Source: Hippasteria phrygiana (lineage: Eukaryota; Echinodermata; Asteroidea; Valvatida; Goniasteridae). From it: a stretch of DNA of 64,000 bases. Made by a program: the position numbers and the translations under genes. This document shows positions 55,621 through 64,000 of this stretch, piece by piece. The stretch spans positions 62,001 through 126,000 of the forward strand of contig JAZGUH010000058.1 of assembly GCA_037893225.1 (NCBI GenBank), written 5' to 3'. Below the pieces are notes generated by a model, which made no database searches, was not told the origin of the DNA, and was given only the letters and a program-made list of their open reading frames with translations. The number at the start of each line of letters is the position of its first letter. Positions within the stretch are counted from its first letter, which is position 1.

Positions 55621-58349
55621 TTTTTTTTTTTTTTTCTTTTTCAGACTTTTGCCCATAGCGTTTGTACACGATTTCTTTCTGCCAGGCACTTTTGCTACTT
55701 TTATGCAGCCGATTGCCTTTAAACTTAATAGACACTAAGACCAACTGCTCAGAATGTATGCCGAACTTTTACGTCTTGATGACGTCATCACGTGATTTTT
55801 TATGAATTTTTGAATTTTGAAAATCGTAACATTCATTAAATTATATCTAGCGAACAAAACAAGATATTTTCAAAATTCTTTTTCTTATAGCTTTGGTATG
55901 TCTCAAAGATATGCCCTAAAAAGCGAAAATTGTGTGACGTCATGATGACGTCATCAAAAATGCTTTTTTTTTTTAACGCATGTAAGGGTCAATCTGATTA
56001 CAAAAATGTATATATTGAATTTTGCTGTACCCAATTCCAAAATTTCATGATCGTGGCTCACTCAAGTAAGAAATGACAGCCATTTCAAAATTTAGACCAA
56101 ATTCAATATAACACAAAGGAATTCTGGGACGGACTGATAACCATGGCTATTATGAGCTTGCTGTTTATAAAAGGGGTTGATTTCTAGTCTTTTTTCAAGT
56201 CGCTGAATTTTTGAAGTTTTAAAATCGTAACATTCTTTTCAATATATCTAGCGAACAAAACAAGATATTTTCAAAATTATTTTTGTTACAGCTTTGGTAT
56301 GTCTCAAAGATATGCCCTAAATGGCGAAAATTGTGTGACGTCATGATGACGTCATCAACAATATTTTTTTTTTTAAACGCATGTAAGGGTCAATCTGATT
56401 ACAAAAATGTATACATTGAATTTTCCTGTACCTAATTCCAAAATTTCGTGATCGTGGCTCACTCAAGTAAGAAATAGGAGCCATTTCAAAATGTAGACCA
56501 AATTCAATATAACACAAAGGAATTCTGGGAAGGGCTGATAACCATGGCTTAAATGTGCATGCTGTTTATAAAAAGGGTTGATTTGTAGTCTTTTTTCAAG
56601 TCGCTGAATTCTTGAAGTTTTATAATCGTAACATTCTTTTCACTATATCTAGCGAACAAAACAAGATATTTTCAAAATTCTTTTTGTTATAGCTTTGGTA
56701 TGTCTCAAAGATATGCCCTAAAAAGCGAAAATTGTGTGACGTCATGATGACGTCATAAAAAAATTCTTTTTTCAAGTCGATAGAATATTGCCCATAGCAT
56801 TTGTAAACGTTTACTTTCTTACCGGCCACATTGGCTACTTTTAAACTTGGCAGACACTTACCCCAACTGCTGCTCACAATGTGTGCCGAACTTTTACGTC
56901 CTGATGACGTCATCACATGTCACGTGACGTCATCTTAAAGGGGCATTTTTCGAAGCCATATATCTACAAAAGTACAAGTCCGATTCAGTTGGAACGTAAG
57001 GTATGCCACCTGGTGTTATAGATGAAAATTGACATGACGTTATGATCAAGTCATAACATGTCACGTGGTGTCATCTTAAAGGGGCACTCGGTAGATTATT
57101 GCCTATAGCATTTGTACACGTTTTCTTTCTTACCGGCACTTTGGGTACTTTTAAACTTGGCAGACACTTAGACTAACTGCTCACAATGTGTGCCGAACTT
57201 TTACCTCTTGATGACGTCATGACATGCCACGTGACGTCATCTTAAAGGGGCAGTTTTTGAAGCCATATATCTACAAAAGTACAAATTCGATTAAGTTGAA
57301 AAGTAATATCTAGGTAGCCCAGTAGGTTTATAGCTGAAAATTGACATGACATTATCATAATTGATGTCATCACATGTCACGTGACGTCATCTTAAAGGGG
57401 CAGTTTTTGAAGCCATATGTCTACAAAAGCACAAGTCCGATTAAGTTCAAAAGTAATATCTAGGTAGCCCAGTAGGTTTATAGATAAAAATTGAATTGAC
57501 GTTATGATGACGTCATCACATGTCACGTGACGTCATCTTAAAGGGGCAGTTTTTGAAGCCATATATAAACAAAATTACAAGTTCGATTAAGTTGAAAAGT
57601 AATATCTAGGTAGCCCAGTAGGTTTATAGCTGAAAATTGACATGACATTATCATGATGTCATCACATGTCACGTGACGTCATCTTAAAGGGGCAGTTTTT
57701 GAAGCCATATCTACAAAAGTACAAGCTCGATTAAGTTGAAATGTAATATCTAAGTAGGCCAGCAGGTTTATAGATGAAAATTGACATGACGTTATGATGA
57801 CTTCATCACATGTCACCTGACGTCATCTTAAAGGGGCAGTTTTTGAAGCCACATATAAACAAAAGTACAAGTTCGATTAAGTTGAAATGTAATATCCAGG
57901 CAGATCTGCAGGTTCATAGATGAAAATTGACATGACATTATGATGACTTCATCACATGTCACGTGACGTCATCTTAAAGGGGCAGTTTTTGAAGCCATCT
58001 ATCTACAAAAGTACAAGTTCGATTAAGTTGAAACGTGGTATCTAACATGAATTTTAAACAATTTTTGATAATTCTTGTAATATATTTTTAGGTCATACAC
58101 ACTTAAATATAAATGTGAAAAATGTGTGACGTCTGATGACGTAATCATGGTCATCAACTCCTTGTATGCTCACATTTCCAAAACGATTATGAATAAGCCT
58201 ACGTGATTGCATGACCTGTCGTAGACGACCATGAATGTGAAACGAGATTTTTTGATCCACCATTGAAATCTCAAAAATTAAGAATCAAACTACCAAAAAC
58301 CCCCCGAACGAAACAGCCCTGTGTTTGTCCACAAACACCAAAGCTCTAG
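55621..58349 (+). repeat. Array unit 6
   Basis: It is collinear with unit 3 and shares its private variants, such as 'ttgaagttttataatcgtaa' and 'cactatatctagcg'. It carries about two extra 145-bp subrepeats near 57360-57650. It ends GCTCTAG (CTAG 58346-58349). Confidence 0.9.
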
Positions 58350-59744
58350 TTTCTTTTTCTTTTTGGCTGTTTCGGAAGTTTTCCGAAACAGCCTTTGTTT
58401 TCGTTAAGATTTTTTTTTTTTTCTTTTTTTTTTCTTTTTCTCTTTCAGACTATTGCCCATAGCATTTGTACACGTTTTCCTTTTTACCGGCACTTTGGCT
58501 ACTTTTATGCAGCCGATTGTCTTTAAACTTAGCAAACACTTAAAGCAACTGCTCAGAATGTGTGCCAAACTTTTACGTCATGATGACGTCATCACGTGAT
58601 TTTTTATGAATTTTTGAATTTTGAAAATCGTAACATTTGTTTCAATATATCTAGCGAACAAAACAAGATATTTTCAAAATTCTTTTTGTGATAGCTTTGG
58701 TATGTCTCAAAGATATGCCCTAAATGGCGAAAATTGTGTGACGTCATGATGACGTCATCAAAAATGTGTGTTTTTTTTAACGCATGTAAGGGTCAATCCG
58801 ATTACAAAAATGTATATATTGAATTTTCCTCTCCCTAATTCCAAAATGTCATGATCGTGGCTCACTCAAGTAAGAAATAACAGCCATTTCAAAATTTAGA
58901 CCAAATTCAATATAACACAAAGGAATTCTGGGAAGGGCAGATAACCATGGCTCAAATGTGCATGCTGTTTATAAAAAGGGTTGATTTGTAGTCTTTTTTC
59001 AAGTCGCTAGACTATTGCCCATAGCATTTGTAAACGTTTTCTTTCTTACCGGCCACTTTGGCTACTTTTAAACTTGACAGACACTTACCCCAACTGCTCA
59101 CAATGTGTGCCGAATTTTATGTCATGATGACGTCATCACATGTCACGTGACGTCATCTTAAAGGGGCAGTTTTTGAAGGTCCATATCTACAGAAGTACAA
59201 GTCCAATTAAGTTATAAAGTAATATCTAGGTAGCCCAATAGGTCTATAGTTGAAAATTGACATGACATTATCATGTTGTCATCACATGTTACGTGACGTC
59301 ATCTTAAAGGGGCAGTTTTTGAAGCCACATATAAACAAAAGTACAAGTTCGATTAAGTTGAAATGTAATATCCAGGCAGGTCTGCAGGTTATAGATGAAA
59401 ATTGACATGACATTATGACTTCATCACATGTCACGTGACGTCATCTTAAAGAGCCAGTTTTTGAAGCCATATATATACAAAAGTACAAGTCCGATAAAGT
59501 TGAAAAGTTATATCTAGGTAGGTCAGCAAGTTTATAGATGAAAATTTATGTGACTTTATGATGACGTCATCACATGTCACTATTACAAACAACTTTAATT
59601 AATTTCAAAATTAACAAAGAAAAGTGGCAGTAGTGCGATTGTTTGACAAACTTTAATTGTTGTATTCACATTTCACATCCAAACTAAAAAAAAAAAACGA
59701 AACAGCCCTGTGTTTGTCCACAAACACCAACCTCATGCCTCTAG
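58350..59744 (+). repeat. Array unit 7 (short)
   Basis: It begins with a hairpin at 58365. It has only one full ~401-bp subrepeat and a few 145-bp subrepeats, total about 1.4 kb. It ends GCCTCTAG (CTAG 59741-59744). Confidence 0.9.
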
Positions 59745-62667
59745 TTCTTTTTTTTTTTCTTTTTCAGACTTTTGCCCATAGCATTTGTACACGATTTCTT
59801 TCTACCAGGCACTTTTGCTACTTTTATGCAGCCGATTGCCTTTAAACTTAACAGACACTTAGACCAACTGCTCAGAATGCGTGCCGAACTTTTACGTCAT
59901 GATGACGTCATCACGTGATTTTTTATGAATTTTTGAAATTTGAAAATCGTAACATTCTTTTCAATATATCTAGCGAACAAAACAAGATATTTTCAAAATT
60001 CTTTTTGTTATAGCTTTGGTATGTCTCAAAGATATGCCCTGAAAAGCGAAAATTGTGTGACGTCATGATGACGTCATCAAAAATATGTTATTTTTTTAAC
60101 GCATGTAAGGGTCAATCCGATTACAAAAATGTATACATTGTATTTTTCTGTACCCAATTCCAAAATTTCATGATCGTGGCTCACTCAAGTAAGAAATGAC
60201 AGCCATTTCAAAATTTAGACCAAATTCAATATAACACAAAGGAATTCTGGGACGGGCTGATAACCATGGCTATTATGAGCTTGCTGTTTATAAAAGGGGT
60301 TGATTTCTAGTCTTTTTTCAAGTCGCTAAATTTTTGAAGTTTTAAAATCGTAACATTCTTTTCAATATATCTAGCGAACAAAACAAGATATTTTCAAAAT
60401 TATTTTTGTTACAGCTTTGGTATGTCTCAAAGATATGCCCTAAATGGCGAAAATTGTGTGACGTCATGATGACGTCATCAACAATATTTTTTTTTTAAAC
60501 GCATGTAAGGGTCAATCCGATTACAAAAATGTATACATTGAATTTTCCTGTACGTAATTCCAAAATTTCATGATCGTGGCTCACTCAAGTAAGAAATGAC
60601 AGCCATTTCAAAATTTAGACCAAATTCAATATAACACAAAGGAATTCTGGGACGGGCTGATAACCATGGCTATTATGAGCTTGCTGTTTATAAAAGGGGT
60701 TGATTTCTAGTCTTTTTTCAAGTCGCTAAATTTTTGAAGTTTTAAAATCGTAACATTCTTTTCAATATATCTAGCGAACAAAACAAGATATTTTCAAAAT
60801 TATTTTTGTTACAGCTTTGGTATGTCTCAAAGATATGCCCTAAATGGCGAAAATTGTGTGACGTCATGATGACGTCATCAACAATATTTTTTTTTTAAAC
60901 GCATGTAAGGGTCAATCCGATTACAAAAATGTATACATTGAATTTTCCTGTACGTAATTCCAAAATTTCATGATCGTGGCTCACTCAAGTAAGAAATGAC
61001 AGCCATTTCAAAATTTAGACCAAATTCAATATAACACAAAGGAATTCTGGGACGGGCAGATAACCATGGCTATTATGTGCTTGCTGTTTATAAAAGGGGT
61101 TGATTTCTAGTCTTTTTTCAAGTCGCTGAATTTTTGAATTTTTTAAATCGTAACATTCTTTTCAATATATCTAGCGAACAAAACAAGACATTTTAAAAAT
61201 TATTTTTGTTATAGCTTTGGTATGTCTCAAAGATATGCCCTAAAAAGCGAAAATTGTGTGACGTCATGATGACGTCATAAAAAAAATATTTTTTAAGTCG
61301 CTAGAATATTGCCCATAGCATTTGTAAACTTTTTCTTTCTTACCGGCCACTTTGGCTACTTTTTAACTTGGCAGACACTTACCCCAACTGCTCACAATGT
61401 GTGCCGAACCTTTACGTCATGATGACGTCATCACATGTCACGTGACGTCATCTTAAAGGGGCATTTTTCGAAGCCATATATCTACAAAAGTACAAGTCCG
61501 ATTAAGTTGGAACGTAATATCTAGGTATGCCACCGGGTGTTATAGATGAACATTGACATGACGTTATGATCAAGTCATAACATGTCACGTGGTGTCATCT
61601 TAAAGGGGCACTCGCTAGATTATTGCCCTTAGCATTTGTAAACGTTTTCTTTCTTACTGGCCACTTTGGCTACTTTTAAACTTGGCAGACACTTACCCCA
61701 ACTGCTCACAACGTGTGGCGAACTTTTACGTCATGATGATGTCATCACATGTCACGTGACGCCATCTTAAAGGGGCATTTTTTCGAAGCCATATATCTAC
61801 AAAAGTACAAGTCCGATTAAGTTGAAACGTAATATCTAGGTATGCCACCGGGTGTTATAGATGGAAATTGACATGACGTTATGATGACGTCATCACATGT
61901 TACGTGACGTCATCTTAAAGGGGCAGTTTTTGAAGCCATATATATTAAGAAGTACATGTCCGATTAAGTTGAAAAGTAATATCTAGGTAGCCCAATAGGT
62001 TTATAGATGAAAATTGACATGACATTATTATGATGTCATCACATGTCACATGACGTCATCTTAAAGGTGCAGTTTTTGAAGCCATATATAAACAAAAGTA
62101 CAAGTCCGATTAAGTTCAAAAGTAATATCTAGGTAGCCCAGTAGGTATTTTAAATAACAAAATTATTGATGTCATCATTACATCATCACTCGTTTCGTGT
62201 CATTATCTTAAAGGGGCATTTTTCTCAAAGCCATATATCTTCAAAAGTACATGTCCGATTTATTTGAAATGTAATATATAGTCGGGTAGGCAAGCAGATT
62301 TATAGATGAAAATTGACGTGACGTTATGATGACGTCATCACATGTCACGTCACGTTATCTTAAAGGGGCAGTTTTTAAAGCCATACATTGTATATCTACA
62401 AAAGTACAAGTTCGATTATTTTAAATGTAATATCTAGGTAGGTCAGCAAGTTTACAGATGAAAATTTACATTACGTTATGATGACGTCATCACAAGTGAC
62501 TATTACAAACAACTTTAATTATTTTCAAAGTCTAACAAAGAAAACTGGCAGCAGCGCGATTGTTTGACAAACTTAAATTATTGTATTCTCATTTCACATC
62601 CAAAAAATAAAAAAACAAAAACGAAACAGCCCTGTGTTTGTCCACAAACACCTCCCATTGGCTCTAG
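59745..62667 (+). repeat. Array unit 8 (longest)
   Basis: Four ~400-bp subrepeats. The second and third (about 60316-60715 and 60716-61115) are almost base-for-base identical with an exact 400-base offset. The 145-bp series follows. It ends GGCTCTAG (CTAG 62664-62667). Confidence 0.9.
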
Positions 62668-64000
62668 TTTTTTTCTTCTTTTTCAGACTTTTTGCCCATA
62701 GCGTTTGTACACGATTTCTTTCTGCCAGGGACTTTGGCTAGTTTTATGCAGCCGATTGCCTTTAAACTTAACAGACACTTAGACCAACTGCTCAGAATGT
62801 ATGCCGAACTTTTACGTCATGATGACGTCATCACGTGATTTTTTATGAATTTTTGAATTTTGAAAATCGTAACATTCATTAAATTATATCTAGCGAACAA
62901 AACAAGATATTTTCAAAATTCTTTTTCTTATAGCTTTGGTATGTCTCAAAGATATGCCCTAAAAAGCGAAAACTGTGTGACGTCATGATGACGTCATCAA
63001 AAATGCTTTTTTTTTTAACGCATGTAAGGGTCAATCTGATTACAAAAATGTATATATTGAATTTTGCTGTACCCAATTCCAAAATTTCATGATCGTGGCT
63101 CACTCAAGTAAGAAATGACAGCCATTTCAAAATTTAGACCAAATTCAATATAACACAAAGGAATTCTGGGACGGGCTGATAACCATGGCTATTATGAGCT
63201 TGCTGTTTATAAAAGGGGTTGATTTCTAGTCTTTTTTCAAGTCGCTGAATTTTTGAAGTATTAAAATCGTAACATTCTTTTCAATATATCTAGCGAACAA
63301 AACAAGATATTTTCAAAATTCTTTTTGTTATAGCTTTGGTATGTCTCAAAGATATGCCCTAAAAGGCGAAAATTGTGTGACGTCATGATGACGTCATCAA
63401 AAATATGGTTTTTTTTTAACGCATGTAAGGGTCAATCCGATTACAAAAATGTATACATTGTATTTTTCTGTACCCAATTCCAAAATTTCATGATCGTGGC
63501 TCACTCAAGTAAGAAATGACAGCCATTTCAAAATTTAGACCAAATTCAATATAACACAAAGGAATTCTGGGACGGGCTGATAACCATGGCTATTATGAGC
63601 TTGCTGTTTATAAAAGGGGTTGATTTCTAGTCTTTTTTCAAGTCGCTGAATTTTTGAAGTTTTAAAATCGTAACATTCTTTTCAATATATCTAGCGAACA
63701 AAACAAGATATTTTCAAAATTATTTTTGTTACAGCTTTGGTATGTTTCAAAGATATGCCCTAAATGGCGAAAATTGTGTGACGTCATGATGACGGCATCA
63801 ACAATATTTTTTTTTAAAACGCATGTAAGGGTCAATCCGATTACAAAAATGTATACATTGTATTTTTCTGTACCCAATTCCAAAATTTCATGATCGTGGC
63901 TCACTCAAGTAAGAAATGACAGCCATTTCAAAATTTAGACCAAATTCAATATAACACAAAGGAATTCTGGGACGGGCTGATAACCATGGCTATTATGAGC
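62668..64000 (+). repeat. Array unit 9 (cut by the window edge)
   Basis: It starts with TTCTTCTTTTTCAGACTTTT and runs through three ~400-bp subrepeats. It continues beyond the window, so the array is longer than seen here. Confidence 0.88.

Noticed and set aside
45600..62667. Hammerhead ribozyme (retrozyme) at the unit ends
   Set aside because: The conserved CUGAUGA and GAAA core was not found near the hairpins on either strand.

Overview
The window is AT-rich eukaryotic genomic DNA with short exons, long introns and very dense mobile DNA. It suits a marine invertebrate deuterostome. An echinoderm is weakly favoured and a lancelet or hemichordate is possible, but the sequence alone does not settle the species. 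The evidence is two vertebrate-like gene models, tRNA-derived SINEs, LINEs of the CR1/Jockey type, and many small inverted-repeat transposons inserted at TTAA or TA.

Two host genes can be read. On the minus strand, 18626 down to 6963, are the first eight coding exons of Rabenosyn-5 (RBSN), an endosomal FYVE-domain Rab effector. They give 527 codons with consistent splice phases; the C-terminal NPF/Rab5-binding part lies beyond the left edge or in exons I could not find. On the plus strand, 28953-31238 is a single-exon coding region for SNM1B/Apollo (DCLRE1B), a telomere and crosslink-repair nuclease. A splice acceptor and two tiny overlapping upstream ORFs lie directly before its start.

Layout. 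1-6962: non-coding DNA, probably an RBSN intron, with nested inverted-repeat elements and a SINE. 6963-18626: RBSN, its introns full of MITEs, tandem repeats and SINEs. 18627-22760: upstream and intergenic DNA, again with MITEs. 22763-27420: a broken LINE (esterase-like ORF1 end, endonuclease, reverse transcriptase) beside an older RNase H-bearing LINE fragment. 27419-31238: a MITE, then Apollo. 31789-36416: nested transposons and foldback elements. 36681-42228: a large inverted repeat with arms of roughly 1.9 kb; one arm carries a 947-bp TTAA-flanked insertion encoding a spliced THAP domain, and the other arm preserves the empty site. 42553-64000: a 21-kb array of hairpin/poly-T modules followed by nine head-to-tail units of 1.4-2.9 kb. 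Each complete unit ends in a hairpin followed by TCTAG and a T tract, and each is packed with paired cAMP-response-element palindromes (TGACGTCA).

The two host genes have no obvious joint function. The most unusual content is the 42.5-64 kb array, which I cannot match to a described family. Its unit ends resemble Helitron 3' ends, and its hairpins show compensatory base changes.
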